NCBI RefSeq assembly: GCF_037094495.1
Contig: NZ_CP146612.1
Coordinates: forward strand, 558,001-622,000
Direction of reading: 5' to 3'
DNA length: 64,000 nucleotides
DNA from: Dehalogenimonas sp. W
GTDB lineage: Bacteria; Chloroflexota; Dehalococcoidia; Dehalococcoidales; Dehalococcoidaceae
The number at the start of each line of letters is the position of its first letter. Position 1 is the first letter of the stretch. The notes beneath the pieces were generated by a model that had not been told where the DNA came from, ran no database searches, and saw only the letters and a list, made by a program, of their open reading frames with translations. Positions 50,740 to 62,196 of the stretch are shown piece by piece. The translations under genes were made by a program, and so were the position numbers.

Positions 50740-51855
50740 TCAGTTTCTGACGGAATAGTCTTCAGCCATCTTCACCCGATCCTCATAACTGGGATGATCC
50801 TGTCCCAGTCTTTCCAGCCAACCGGACGGCCGGGCTTCGGCCAGGTTCTGGTCGGTCAGCCTGGTCATGGCGGAAATGAAGACTTCCGGATTGCCGGATA
50901 CTTCCAACGCATAGGCGTCCGCCGCCTTTTCCCGCCGGCGGCTGAACCAGGACAGCAGCGGCATAGCAGGCAGACCGGCAACGAAAAAGACCGTCAGCAG
51001 CAGCGGCAGCGCTGCCGGGTCGGTGATATTTACATAATCCAATACCGGCACCAACAGGCTGAACAGCCCGGCGGCCAGGGCGAAAACCGCCAGCAGCGCC
51101 ATCCCTTGAAAGGTATAAAGCCGCCAGACGTCATTATGCCGCTGGTGCCCCAGTTCATGAGCCATGACCAGTTCAATCTCTTCCGGAGTGTATTGGTCAA
51201 TCAGCGTATCGGAAATAGCCACCCGTTTGGTCCGGCCCAGGCCCATGACCGCGGCGTTGGCCTGAGCGGTCTTGGCGGCAAACTCCATGACATAAATGCC
51301 GCCCACCTGGACGCCGGTGCGTTCGGCCAGTGCTTCCAGACGGTCTTTCAAATCGCCTTCAGCCATCGGCTTCAGCTTGAAAAACATCGGGATGATGAAC
51401 ACCGGCGCCAGTACCGTCAGCAACAGAGTGACGACCATCAGCCCCGTCCAGGCACCGAGCCACCACCAGTCCGGCAGCCACAGCATTAAGCCGTAAACCG
51501 CCCCCACGGCGACAGCGCCGAAGACAATACCCATTGACAAGGACTTGACATGGTCGCCCAGCCAGCCGCGGAAATCCTGACGGGACAGCCCGTAATCCCG
51601 CGGCAGCTTAAGCCCGCTGACATAGATCAAAGGCAGGGTGACCACATCCAGGATAACCATAAGAAAAACAAAATACAGCGCCGCCGCCGGTATCACGGCC
51701 GTGGGAAAAATGGCGGCGAAGGTCGCGGACAGCGGACTCAGCAGCAGCACGGCGGCTAGCACGGCCGTCAGCCCGAATTCCAGCCGGCTCCAGCGCCGCC
51801 GGCGGCGGGCGTACTCGGCGGCTTGTTGCTGGCGGTCAGCGTCAAGCCTGGACAT
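50740..51855 (-). CDS. M48-family membrane metalloprotease
   Basis: A 371-residue polytopic protease of the Ste24/HtpX group. The zinc motif HELGH is in MAHELGHQRHND, and a downstream glutamate in the EKAADAYAL segment acts as third ligand. Several membrane helices surround it. Likely a membrane-protein quality-control enzyme. It starts 8 bp after the DUF2344 gene, so the two are co-transcribed. Confidence 0.87.
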   Translation of the reverse strand: MSRLDADRQQQAAEYARRRRRWSRLEFGLTAVLAAVLLLSPLSATFAAIFPTAVIPAAALYFVFLMVILDVVTLPLIYVSGLKLPRDYGLSRQDFRGWLGDHVKSLSMGIVFGAVAVGAVYGLMLWLPDWWWLGAWTGLMVVTLLLTVLAPVFIIPMFFKLKPMAEGDLKDRLEALAERTGVQVGGIYVMEFAAKTAQANAAVMGLGRTKRVAISDTLIDQYTPEEIELVMAHELGHQRHNDVWRLYTFQGMALLAVFALAAGLFSLLVPVLDYVNITDPAALPLLLTVFFVAGLPAMPLLSWFSRRREKAADAYALEVSGNPEVFISAMTRLTDQNLAEARPSGWLERLGQDHPSYEDRVKMAEDYSVRN

Positions 51856-51863
51856 CGGTCGGC

Positions 51864-52505
51864 CTAAGCCAGCACCAGCCGGGTTCGATGAATTGACCGC
51901 GGTTTAGCGGTAAAGCCCAGCGCCAGCGCCATCTGTTCGGGACGGCCGGAGCCGGACGGGTCGTTCTTAAGCCGCATGAACAGGGTGACGGCATCATCCT
52001 GAGTGCCAACGACATACATATCATCAATCTGAGCCCGCAGGTCATAGGTCCGGGTCGTCTTGTCCCGCTGATGGCTCCACTCCAGTGTCGTCAATTCCAG
52101 CAGGTTGTCAACGGCTTGTCCTATCTGCGCCGCCGGGCGGTCCAAAGGTAACGTTACCTGATATTCAGCGAAACGCACCAGTGATTGCAGCGACGGGGAC
52201 TCCTGCGGCATAAACATCGCCTGTTCCACGGTTACCCCCGCCGGCATCCGGGCGGCTACCAAACCAAGCACCGTGGACGCTGCCGGCGGATTTTCCAGCC
52301 AGGCTTCCATCAGCTCTGTCTCGGAGGTCCAGCCGACCGCCAGCGGTGCCGCCACCGCCAGCCGGGGGTGGGCATTGAAGCCCTCAGAATAGGCCATATC
52401 CAGCCCGGCGCGCCGGAACACCCGCGGCCACAACCGCATCATGTCCAGGTGCGAGATATATTTCAATTCTTCCCCGCGGGAATAGCGAAAGCGAATCTTT
52501 TTCAT
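51864..52505 (-). CDS. TIGR03936/DUF2344 family, radical-SAM-associated protein
   Basis: A 213-residue protein with the family start RFRYSRGEELKYISHLDMMRLWPRVFRRAGL and YSEGFNAHPRLAVAAPLAVG. In other bacteria this domain is fused to or adjacent to a radical SAM protein and the ribonuclease rng, suggesting RNA metabolism. Neither partner is visible here. The molecular role is not established. Confidence 0.87.
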   Translation of the reverse strand: MKKIRFRYSRGEELKYISHLDMMRLWPRVFRRAGLDMAYSEGFNAHPRLAVAAPLAVGWTSETELMEAWLENPPAASTVLGLVAARMPAGVTVEQAMFMPQESPSLQSLVRFAEYQVTLPLDRPAAQIGQAVDNLLELTTLEWSHQRDKTTRTYDLRAQIDDMYVVGTQDDAVTLFMRLKNDPSGSGRPEQMALALGFTAKPRSIHRTRLVLA

Positions 52506-52588
52506 TCAGTTTCCAGACATAGTTTAAAATTTATCAGCGGCGTCAGGGAATCCCGGGGCTGTGGACCGTGAAGACCGGTGCCGGGGCG

Positions 52589-53902
52589 CTAGTTTTTAAC
52601 CGGCGGCTCGCCGGCGGCGCCTTCAGCGGGCGGCGCCGGGCGCTTTTCCCGGGTAATCAGCACTTCTTCAATCTTCTTGGCGCGCATCCGGGTGATTACC
52701 AGCTTCAGCCCGTTATACCGCAGCACCTGTCCCTGCCGGGGAATCTGCCCCAGTTGTTTCAGGACAAACCCGGCGATGGTTTCATATTCATCGTCCTCCG
52801 GCAATTCAATGCCGATCTGCTCGTTGGCTTCATCAATACGCATGCCGCCGTCCACCTGAAAGGTGTTTTCATTGATGGATTCAAAGTCTTTTTCGGCACT
52901 GGAGAGCTCATCACCCACCGGGCCGACAATCTCTTCCATCAACCGGGACAGGGACACCACCCCGGCGGTACCGCCGTATTCATCCACCAGCACTGTCATG
53001 CGGAAATTCTTGTCCCTCATCTCGTTAAAAAGTTCACCGATAGGCTTGGTTTCCGGGGCAAAATAAGCCGGGCGCGCCAGTTCATCAACCGGATCGTCCA
53101 GACTCACTTCACCCCTGGCCTGGGCCATCAGCACGTCCTTGATAGACAAAATACCGACCACATTGTCCATGTTTTCTTCATAAACCGGAAAACGGGACAT
53201 GGGATATTTTTCATACAGCCCGAAGAAATCCTTCAGCAAAGTGCCTTTCTCCAGGGCCACCACTTCAGGGCGGGGTACCAGCACCTCAAAAACCGGCCGC
53301 TCCCGGAAATCCAGCACGGCATGGAGCATCTCAGCCTCATCCTTCTCCACAGTGCCTTCCTTGTGGCCGACATCAATCATACTGCGGATTTCTTCCTCGT
53401 TGAAGAGTGAACGATGATACGTCTGCCCGCCGCCGAACAGCTTCATAAACACCCCGGCAATCCAGGAAAGAAAGGCCACAAACGGGGCGAACAGCCAGGC
53501 CAGAAGCATTATCGGCCGGGCATACAGCAGGGTTAGCTTTTCGGCGTGCCGGGTGGCCGCCGTCTTCGGCGTAACCTCGCCAAAAATGAGCAGCGTAATC
53601 GTCAATCCCACGGTGGCGACGATAACGCCGTTCTGCTCGCCAAAAGCCGAGATGGCCAGTACCGTGGCCAGAGCGGAGGCGGCTACATTGACGAAGTTGT
53701 TGCCGAACAGCACCGTGGACAGCAGCCGTTCCGGTTTTTCCACCAGTGCCGCTACCAGCAGCGCGCCCTTGACCTTGTTTTCCACCATGGCCTGCAGCCG
53801 ATAGCGCGACAATGACATAAACGCCGTCTCGGAGCTGGAAAAGAACATGGAGAGTAACAGACACAGGATAAGGAGAAGCAGATACACCGATTCTATTGAC
53901 AT
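52589..53902 (-). CDS. CNNM/CorC-type membrane protein (DUF21-CBS-CorC_HlyC)
   Basis: A 437-residue protein with an N-terminal DUF21 transmembrane domain (1-180), a CBS pair (about 200-325) and a C-terminal CorC_HlyC domain (about 345-425). Related bacterial proteins export Mg2+ or Co2+. 'Hemolysin' in database names is historical. It is complete and in line with the family length. Confidence 0.9.
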   Translation of the reverse strand: MSIESVYLLLLILCLLLSMFFSSSETAFMSLSRYRLQAMVENKVKGALLVAALVEKPERLLSTVLFGNNFVNVAASALATVLAISAFGEQNGVIVATVGLTITLLIFGEVTPKTAATRHAEKLTLLYARPIMLLAWLFAPFVAFLSWIAGVFMKLFGGGQTYHRSLFNEEEIRSMIDVGHKEGTVEKDEAEMLHAVLDFRERPVFEVLVPRPEVVALEKGTLLKDFFGLYEKYPMSRFPVYEENMDNVVGILSIKDVLMAQARGEVSLDDPVDELARPAYFAPETKPIGELFNEMRDKNFRMTVLVDEYGGTAGVVSLSRLMEEIVGPVGDELSSAEKDFESINENTFQVDGGMRIDEANEQIGIELPEDDEYETIAGFVLKQLGQIPRQGQVLRYNGLKLVITRMRAKKIEEVLITREKRPAPPAEGAAGEPPVKN

Positions 53903-54000
53903 AATACTATTACAAAGCCAGCCGAATTAGATTTTATTTCTGATAATACCATTTGCGCGAATATGATACCATAAAACGCCACAATGTCCACGGCTGTTTT

Positions 54001-55014
54001 TCAGCAGATTCGGGGCAAAAGCTCCCCTGACAGCATGTCCAGCACCCGCCGTGCACCCAGCGCCGTCCTGAGGATGACCTTGCCCGGCCGTTCGGCGGTT
54101 ACTTCGCCGATAACGGCGGCTTCGGCTCCATACGGATTTGACCGTATCGCTGCCAGAATGCGGTCGGCATCATCGGCTCCGGCAATGACAATCATCTTGC
54201 CTTCATTGGCGACATACAACGGATCAAAGCCCAGCAGCTCACAGGCGCTCCGCACCGCATCCTTGACCGGCACTGCATTTTCATTGATGGTGATGCCGGC
54301 CTGGGACTGACCTGCAATTTCATTCAGCGTCGTCGCCAGACCACCGCGGGTCGGGTCCCGCAGTACCCGGACATTTTTTGAAACCGCCAGTATGGCGGCA
54401 ATCATTCCGTTGAGGGGCGCGCAGTCGCTGGCAACGGGCACTTGGAAACTGAAACCTTCGCGCTGAGCCATGATGGCCATGCCGTGGTCGCCGATGCTGC
54501 CGCTTAACATAACGACATCACCCGGCCGGGCATTGACCCCGGAAATGTCCAACCCTTCGGGGATGACGCCGATGCCTGAGGTGTTGATGAACAGCCGGTC
54601 GGCCTTGCCGCGGTTGACCACCTTGGTATCGCCGGTCACAATCTGCACTCCGGCCTCGGCGGCGGCGGCCTTGATACTCTGGACAACCCTTGACAGGTCC
54701 TCCAGCGGCAGCCCTTCTTCAATAATCATGGCCAGACTGAGGTATTTCGGCACGGCGCCGGAGGTGGCCAGGTCGTTGACCGTCCCGCAGACCGCCAGTT
54801 TACCAATGTCGCCGCCGGGAAAAAATATCGGACTGACCACATAACTGTCGGTAGTGAAAGCCAGCCGTCCGCCGCCGATATTCAGGCTGGCGGCGTCGTC
54901 CATGCGGTTCAACAGGTCATTTTCCAGTTCGCTGACAAACATGCTGCGCACCAGTTCCTGGCTCAACTTGCCGCCGGAACCGTGGGCCAGCAACACATTT
55001 TTGGTTTTCTCCAC
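54001..55014 (-). CDS. hypE: Hydrogenase maturation factor HypE
   Basis: A 337-residue PurM-like ATPase that dehydrates the thiocarboxamide on its C-terminal cysteine to make the cyanide ligand of NiFe hydrogenase. The terminal PRIC motif is present, as are LAHGSGGKLSQELV and GDTKVV. Last gene of hypA-B-F-C-D-E, 143 bp after hypD. Confidence 0.94.
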   Translation of the reverse strand: MEKTKNVLLAHGSGGKLSQELVRSMFVSELENDLLNRMDDAASLNIGGGRLAFTTDSYVVSPIFFPGGDIGKLAVCGTVNDLATSGAVPKYLSLAMIIEEGLPLEDLSRVVQSIKAAAAEAGVQIVTGDTKVVNRGKADRLFINTSGIGVIPEGLDISGVNARPGDVVMLSGSIGDHGMAIMAQREGFSFQVPVASDCAPLNGMIAAILAVSKNVRVLRDPTRGGLATTLNEIAGQSQAGITINENAVPVKDAVRSACELLGFDPLYVANEGKMIVIAGADDADRILAAIRSNPYGAEAAVIGEVTAERPGKVILRTALGARRVLDMLSGELLPRIC

Positions 55015-55157
55015 TCAATCCTCCAGAGTCAAACCCTGATTTTCCATGTCAAAGCGCTCAACAACCGTCGCTGACAAAACCGTCCATTCCAGATCACCGG
55101 CTGTTAAGGGTTGGGGCTTCCGGTTGTTACCGCCGGTTTAACGCACCAATGTTTGAA

Positions 55158-56252
55158 TCAATCAATTACTTCGGCAAAATGATAATACGCCGCGCACGAA
55201 CCCTCACTGGATACCATGCACGGACCGACCGGATTTTCCGGCGTACAGACCTTGCGGAACAGCTTGCAGTCTTCCGGCGTCTTGACGGCCCGGATAACCT
55301 CGCCGCACAAACAACCGGCTGGCTCGCGGGACGGCTTATCAAGCTTTATGTCAAATAGTTTATCGGCATCATAGGCGGCATATTCCGACCGTATCTTCAG
55401 TCCGCTGCCGGGAATCTCGCCTATCCCCCGCCAGTTGGCGGCCGACGGCTCAAAAACGGTATCCAGCATTTTCAGGGCAATCGGATTCCCTTCCGCTTTC
55501 ACCGCTCGGCTGTAGGCCGTTTCCACCTTCGGGGTACCGGCTTCAATCTGCTCCACAATCAGGTTGACGCACTGCAGGACGTCCAGCGGTTCAAAGCCGG
55601 ACACGGCACAGGCAATGCCATAACGCTCCGGGATGAACTCCCAGGCATCAGCGCCGATGATGGCAGAGACATGACCGGGGCAGATAATCCCCTGAAGCTT
55701 GACCTCACCGGCATCCAGCAACACTTTAGTAACCGGCGGCGTCACTTTATGCAGGGACAACACCGAGAAATTGGACAACTTTTCGGCTGCGGCCTGCAGA
55801 ATGGCGGCAGCAATGGTCGGTGCCGTGGTTTCAAAACCGATACCGACAAACACCACTTTCTTATCCGGATTTTGCCGGGCGATGTCCAGGGCATCCAGCG
55901 TGGAGTAAACGGTGCGCACATCGGCCCCGGCGGCCCGTGCCCGGTCCAGACTGGAATAACTGGCCGGCACCTTGATCAGGTCACCGAAGGTGGTGATGAC
56001 CACCCCCGGCACAGCGGCCAGCGCCATAACCTTGTCCAGATCAGCGCTGGCGGTGACGCACACCGGACAGCCGGGGCCGGACAACAGCTTCAGGTGCGGC
56101 GGCAGCAGCTCCCGCAAGCCGTACCGGAAGATCGCCACGGTATGACCGCCGCAGAACTCCATGATGTTGGCCGGGGTTTTGGACTTCCGCCGGATGTTCT
56201 CCAGCAGTTTTTGTGCCAGAGCGGAATCACGGAAACCTTGGGTAAAATTCAT
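55158..56252 (-). CDS. hypD: Hydrogenase maturation factor HypD
   Basis: A 364-residue iron-sulfur scaffold on which Fe(CN)2CO is assembled with HypC. Conserved cysteines are in FCGGHT, GPGCPVCVT and the C-terminal CLCGEV, TPEDCKLFRKVC, GPCMVS and GSCAAYYHF segments. It overlaps hypC by four bases (ATGA). Confidence 0.95.
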   Translation of the reverse strand: MNFTQGFRDSALAQKLLENIRRKSKTPANIMEFCGGHTVAIFRYGLRELLPPHLKLLSGPGCPVCVTASADLDKVMALAAVPGVVITTFGDLIKVPASYSSLDRARAAGADVRTVYSTLDALDIARQNPDKKVVFVGIGFETTAPTIAAAILQAAAEKLSNFSVLSLHKVTPPVTKVLLDAGEVKLQGIICPGHVSAIIGADAWEFIPERYGIACAVSGFEPLDVLQCVNLIVEQIEAGTPKVETAYSRAVKAEGNPIALKMLDTVFEPSAANWRGIGEIPGSGLKIRSEYAAYDADKLFDIKLDKPSREPAGCLCGEVIRAVKTPEDCKLFRKVCTPENPVGPCMVSSEGSCAAYYHFAEVID

Positions 56253-56476
56253 GAATTCTCCGGAATCATCTCCATCTCTTTGAACAGCTTGAGCGTCTCC
56301 AGGGCATCGGCTTCATCCAGCACCTGAATGGCATACCCGGTATGCAGCAAAATATAATCTCCCACTTTGGCGTCGGGCACCATCATCAGGCTCGCCCGAA
56401 CCTTGGTGCCTGCCATGTCGGCTTCGGCGATATCGCCGTTAATACTCTCAATCTGAGCCGGTACCGCTAAACACAT
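56249..56476 (-). CDS. hypC: Hydrogenase maturation chaperone HypC
   Basis: A 75-residue HypC/HupF protein starting MCLAVPAQI; Cys2 binds the iron centre and docks to HypD and the hydrogenase large subunit. A strong AGGAGG precedes the ATG. It is coupled to hypD. Confidence 0.95.
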   Translation of the reverse strand: MCLAVPAQIESINGDIAEADMAGTKVRASLMMVPDAKVGDYILLHTGYAIQVLDEADALETLKLFKEMEMIPENS

Positions 56477-56494
56477 CTTAAAACCTCCTCAGGT

Positions 56495-58825
56495 TTAATT
56501 TCCTGCTAAAAAAAGCTCTGTCAGGCCGGATCCGTTAACCATCCTGGACGCCACCGCGGCCTGACCCAGCGACAATCCGCCGTCATTGGCCGGGACGTCA
56601 CGATGAGTATATACCTTGAACCCCCGGGCTTCCAGCCCGGCGATGGACTGACGCAGCAGCCGCCGGTTCATAAAACAGCCGCCGGACAACGCCACTTTGT
56701 CTATGCCGGTGTCTACCCTTAGACTCTGACAGACTTTTATATTTATGTCAACTACGGTGTTGTGAAAACGAGCCGCCATCTCCGGCTCCGGCACCTGGGC
56801 CGACCGGTCCGCCAGCACCCCGGCCAGCAGCCGTTGCAGCCGGATTATCTTCATGCCTCCGGCGACTGCAATGTCAAAGGGATAGACCGCATCGGTGTCC
56901 ACCCCTTCAGCGGCCATCTCCAGTTCCACCGCCGCCTGGGCGTCATACTGTATTTCCGTCCGGATGCCCATCAATGCGGCGACGGCGTCAAACAGCCGAC
57001 CGGCGCTGGAGGTTTCCGGCGTGTTCAGCCTGTGGTCTGTTTGCCGGGCGATAAGCTCCAGTTCAGACCTATTGACACCCCTTAGACACCCAGCGGCTTG
57101 TGTCAGGCCGGCGGCGCCGAAAAGCCGGTACAGATAACCAACGGCGGTGCGGTAGGGCTTCTTCACCGCCGCCTCGCCGCCCGGCAGCGGCAGGTATTCC
57201 AGATGAGCCCGCCGTTCAAAACCGGCGAGGTCGGCCGTCATAAATTCACCACCCCAGATTTTGCCGTCTTTACCGTAACCGGTGCCGTCCAGGGCGAGGC
57301 CGATGACCCGACCGGTTTCCCCGTTTTCCGCCAGACAGGCGGCAATATGGGCATGATGATGCTGCACTCTGACCAGCGGCAGCCGGCCGGCGGACGCTGA
57401 TTCCTCCGCCCACTTGGAACTGACATAATCAGGATGAAGGTCACAGGCAATGATTTCCGGGTCAATACGGAACATTTTCCGGTACAGACCCAGCGTCTCT
57501 TCAAAATGCTCCCGGGTTTCCACGCTGTCCATGTCGCCGATATGCTGCGACACAAAAGCGTTATCATCACGGGTCAGACAGAAGGTGTTTTTTTCCTGAG
57601 CGCCCACCGCCAGCACCGGCGGCCCGCTGGCCGGCAGCCTGACGGGGTACGGGGCATAACCGCGCGCCCGCCGCAGCATCCGGGGCGCCCCGGCCTCATG
57701 CATCACCACCGAATCATCGTAGCGGGAATATATCTCCCGGTTATGCAGCAGAAAATAATCGGCAATTTCGCCCAACCGGTGCAGCGCTTCATCATTATCG
57801 CGGGCAATCGGCTCTTCTGCCAGATTACCGGAGGTCATCACCAGCGGCTGGCCGGCGTCCGCCATGAGCAGGTGATGCAGGGGGGTATAGGGCAGCATGA
57901 CGCCCTGGTATTTCAGGCCCGGAGCCACTCCCGGCGCCAGACCGGTTTCCGCCCGGAGTTTCAACAGCACAATCGGGGCCGCCGCGGCAGTGAGCAGGCT
58001 TTTTTCAGCCTCACTGACCAGGCAGATTTTTTCCACCGCCGCCATATCCGGCAGCATGACGGCAAAGGGTTTGGCCGGCCGTTGTTTGCGCCGCCGCAGT
58101 TCGCTGACGACTGCCTCAGAGGTGGCGTCACAGGCCAGTAAAAAGCCGCCGAGGCCGCGGACCGCCAGTATCTTGCCCTGGCGTAATAAGGAGGCGGCGG
58201 TCGCGACAGCATCATCGCCGGCGACTGCGCTGCCGTCAGCGGCAACCAGCCGCAATCGGGGACCGCAGACGGGACAGGCGTTGGGTTGGGCGTGAAAACG
58301 CCGGTTTAACGGGTCCTGATACTCGGCGCGGCAATCCGGGCACATGGTAAAAGCCTTCATGGTGGTCAGCGGCCGGTCGTACGGGATGTCCTCAATAATA
58401 GTGAACCGGGGCCCGCAGTTGGTGCAGTTGGTGAACGGATAACGGTACCGCCGGTTCGCCGGGTTAAATATTTCAGCCCGGCAGTCAGCACAAACCGCCA
58501 GATCAGGAGAGATAAGCTGGTACTTGTCCGGCTCGGCGATACTCGGCTGAATCTCAAAACCCGCGTAACCACAGGCCGGCAAACTACTTGACATAACTTC
58601 GGTGATATAAGACTGTGGCGGCGCTTCGGCCGTTAACGCCGCCAGAAATGTTTGCAATGTTGCCGGCTCGCCCTCAACTTCCAGCCGCACTTCACCGGAG
58701 GTATTGGTCACCCAGCCGGTCAGCTGGTGGCGTTGCGCCAGTTGATAAACAAAGGGCCGGAAACCCACCCCCTGGACAATACCTTTGACAGAAACGGCCA
58801 GCCGCTCCATCGCCCGGGCGGTCAT
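56495..58825 (-). CDS. hypF: Carbamoyltransferase HypF
   Basis: A 776-residue HypF. It has an N-terminal acylphosphatase domain (KGIVQGVGFRPFVYQ), two zinc-finger pairs (CADC...CTNC and CPDC...CPVC), a YrdC-like domain and a Kae1-like domain with VQHHHAHIAACLAENG. It transfers the carbamoyl group to HypE. I placed the start at 58825 (MTARAMERL), one base after hypB and eight bases after AGGAG; the frame is open upstream but only inside hypB. Confidence 0.95.
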   Translation of the reverse strand: MTARAMERLAVSVKGIVQGVGFRPFVYQLAQRHQLTGWVTNTSGEVRLEVEGEPATLQTFLAALTAEAPPQSYITEVMSSSLPACGYAGFEIQPSIAEPDKYQLISPDLAVCADCRAEIFNPANRRYRYPFTNCTNCGPRFTIIEDIPYDRPLTTMKAFTMCPDCRAEYQDPLNRRFHAQPNACPVCGPRLRLVAADGSAVAGDDAVATAASLLRQGKILAVRGLGGFLLACDATSEAVVSELRRRKQRPAKPFAVMLPDMAAVEKICLVSEAEKSLLTAAAAPIVLLKLRAETGLAPGVAPGLKYQGVMLPYTPLHHLLMADAGQPLVMTSGNLAEEPIARDNDEALHRLGEIADYFLLHNREIYSRYDDSVVMHEAGAPRMLRRARGYAPYPVRLPASGPPVLAVGAQEKNTFCLTRDDNAFVSQHIGDMDSVETREHFEETLGLYRKMFRIDPEIIACDLHPDYVSSKWAEESASAGRLPLVRVQHHHAHIAACLAENGETGRVIGLALDGTGYGKDGKIWGGEFMTADLAGFERRAHLEYLPLPGGEAAVKKPYRTAVGYLYRLFGAAGLTQAAGCLRGVNRSELELIARQTDHRLNTPETSSAGRLFDAVAALMGIRTEIQYDAQAAVELEMAAEGVDTDAVYPFDIAVAGGMKIIRLQRLLAGVLADRSAQVPEPEMAARFHNTVVDINIKVCQSLRVDTGIDKVALSGGCFMNRRLLRQSIAGLEARGFKVYTHRDVPANDGGLSLGQAAVASRMVNGSGLTELFLAGN

Positions 58826-58826
58826 G

Positions 58827-59483
58827 CTACATCTCCTGCCGGAGCGCCTGGGCTTTGAGCCAGTCAATCCAGGCCTCAAAACCCTCGCCGGTCCGCGCCG
58901 ACAGCGGCAGAATCAGGACGCCGGGATTCAACCCGGAAACCGCCTGTTGAAACTTAGTCAGGTCAAAGTCAAAATAGGGCAGGACGTCAATCTTGGAAAT
59001 AACCACCACATCGGCAGTGGCAAACATCCCGGGATATTTGAAGGGCTTGTCATCACCCTCCGGCACGCTCAGGATAACCACCCGCTTATGCTCGCCGAGC
59101 TTGAATTCAGAAGGACAGACCAGATTACCGACATTTTCAATCATGATAATGTCCAGGGTATCCAACGGCAGGTTGTCCAGTCCGGCGGCTATCTGGTTGG
59201 CATCCAGGTGACAACCGCCGCCGGTGTTAATCTGCACCACCGGCGAGCCATGCTGCGCCACCTTCTCGGCATCTACCGAAGAAGCCAGATCGCCTTCAAT
59301 AACGCCGACCTTCAGGTGCTGTCCAAGACTGTCAATGGTACGCAGGATAAAGGTGGTCTTACCGGAACCGGGGGAAGCCATGATGTTCAGCCCGACGATC
59401 CCCTGAGCGTCCAGGCGGGACTGGTTAGCCTCCGCCGTCGCCGAGTTAGCCGCCATAATATCCTTAAGGACCTTTATCTGCAT
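58827..59483 (-). CDS. hypB: Hydrogenase nickel-incorporation GTPase HypB
   Basis: A 218-residue SIMIBI GTPase with P-loop SPGSGKTT and metal-site motifs GGGCHLDANQI and NVGNLVCPSEF. It lacks an N-terminal histidine-rich nickel store. The start at 59483 has GAGG six bases upstream and overlaps the end of hypA by 20 nt. Confidence 0.95.
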   Translation of the reverse strand: MQIKVLKDIMAANSATAEANQSRLDAQGIVGLNIMASPGSGKTTFILRTIDSLGQHLKVGVIEGDLASSVDAEKVAQHGSPVVQINTGGGCHLDANQIAAGLDNLPLDTLDIIMIENVGNLVCPSEFKLGEHKRVVILSVPEGDDKPFKYPGMFATADVVVISKIDVLPYFDFDLTKFQQAVSGLNPGVLILPLSARTGEGFEAWIDWLKAQALRQEM

Positions 59484-59823
59484 CGTCCACCTCAATAGAA
59501 TCTATATAAAATTCTTTGCCGGCCACCACTTCCGCCTGCCACTGACCGCACTCCGGGCAGATCCACTCCTCCGGAGCCGGCACAAATTCCGCAGCACACG
59601 CCCGGCACTTCATCCGCGCCGCAACCCGCTTGAAATTAAGTTTGGCACCGGCGGCAATGGTGTCTTTGGTCATAAAATCAAAATAGAATTGAACGCTGTC
59701 ATCCACCAGGCCGGACATTTCGCCGATGACCAGGTTGACCGCGCTCACTTTCTGCGCTCCGGCTTTTTCCGCCTCTTTGAGCACAATATCCAGCAGGCTT
59801 TGGGTAACCGCCATTTCATGCAT
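59464..59823 (-). CDS. hypA: Hydrogenase nickel metallochaperone HypA
   Basis: A 119-residue HypA. The N-terminal MHEMAVTQSLL contains the nickel-binding His2, and the zinc site has two CxxC pairs (CRAC and CPEC). First gene of the hyp operon. No hydrogenase structural genes lie in the window. Confidence 0.95.
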   Translation of the reverse strand: MHEMAVTQSLLDIVLKEAEKAGAQKVSAVNLVIGEMSGLVDDSVQFYFDFMTKDTIAAGAKLNFKRVAARMKCRACAAEFVPAPEEWICPECGQWQAEVVAGKEFYIDSIEVDDADKGP

Positions 59824-59907
59824 TAAGTCATAGTCCTAATACCAAAGTACAATGTGAATTATACTTCAAAGCCGTTTTTCGGGCAATTTATAGCTGCAGA
59901 AAAACAA

Positions 59908-59937
59908 GGGAGCCGCCTGAAAATTCAGGCGGCTCCC
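59908..59937 (-). terminator. Terminator of groESL
   Basis: A 13-bp stem GGGAGCCGCCTGA/TCAGGCGGCTCCC with an AAAT loop, followed on the minus strand by a T-rich run. Confidence 0.92.
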
Positions 59938-59967
59938 AATGAAAGGGGAAACTAAGTCAATTGCCTT

Positions 59968-61578
<1,611 letters not shown>

Positions 61579-61608
61579 TTAATTTATTCTTTCTATTTTT
61601 TTTATGAC

Positions 61609-61902
61609 TTAGTCGGTCCGTTTGGCCAGGATCTGGTTCTCCGGCATGATGACCATGTCATTGCCTTCTACTTTGATCTCAGTGCCGCCGAACTTGGGAT
61701 AGATGACAAAGTCGCCGACTTTGACGTCCATGGACTCGCGGACATTGTCCTTACCCAGACGGCCGGGGCCGACGGCGATAACTTCGCCTTCCTGAGCTTT
61801 TTCCTGTGCGGTATCGGGGATGATGATACCGGAGCGGGATTCTTCTTTCTTGCCAGGTTTGACGATGACAAAGTTCTGCAGGGGTTGTACGTTTACTGCC
61901 AT
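61609..61902 (-). CDS. groS: Co-chaperonin GroES
   Basis: A 97-residue GroES with the mobile loop (EESRSGIIIPDTAQEK) and typical GEVIAVGPGR. AGGAGG lies just before the ATG. Controlled by the CIRCE-like element upstream. Confidence 0.97.
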   Translation of the reverse strand: MAVNVQPLQNFVIVKPGKKEESRSGIIIPDTAQEKAQEGEVIAVGPGRLGKDNVRESMDVKVGDFVIYPKFGGTEIKVEGNDMVIMPENQILAKRTD

Positions 61903-61938
61903 GAATACCTCCTTTTTTATTCTGCTGTTTTCAATTTT

Positions 61939-61965
61939 TTAGCAGTCCCCAGCAGAGACTGCTAA
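61939..61965. promoter_or_regulatory. Variant CIRCE operator of groESL
   Basis: A perfect inverted repeat TTAGCAGTC-N9-GACTGCTAA. The classical CIRCE is TTAGCACTC-N9-GAGTGCTAA. Both arms differ from it at the same, symmetrically paired position, so symmetry is kept. This is the HrcA repressor site; hrcA is not in the window. Confidence 0.88.
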
Positions 61966-62196
61966 CATTGCTAATGATAACCCAGACCGTGGTCTTTGTG
62001 CAAATGGGACTTTGACCGTGAACAAGTGTGTATCAACACTGAACATGAATAAACCGCCTATTTTTTATCTTGTTTGGCTGATTATCTTTATTTTTCGGTG
62101 ATTTTCTGCCATTTTAGCAAACACCACCCCCGGCTGCCAAAAACACCCACCCCTTTGACACCCCCGCCGGCGGTGAAGCCCGGCCGCCGGGTCTGT

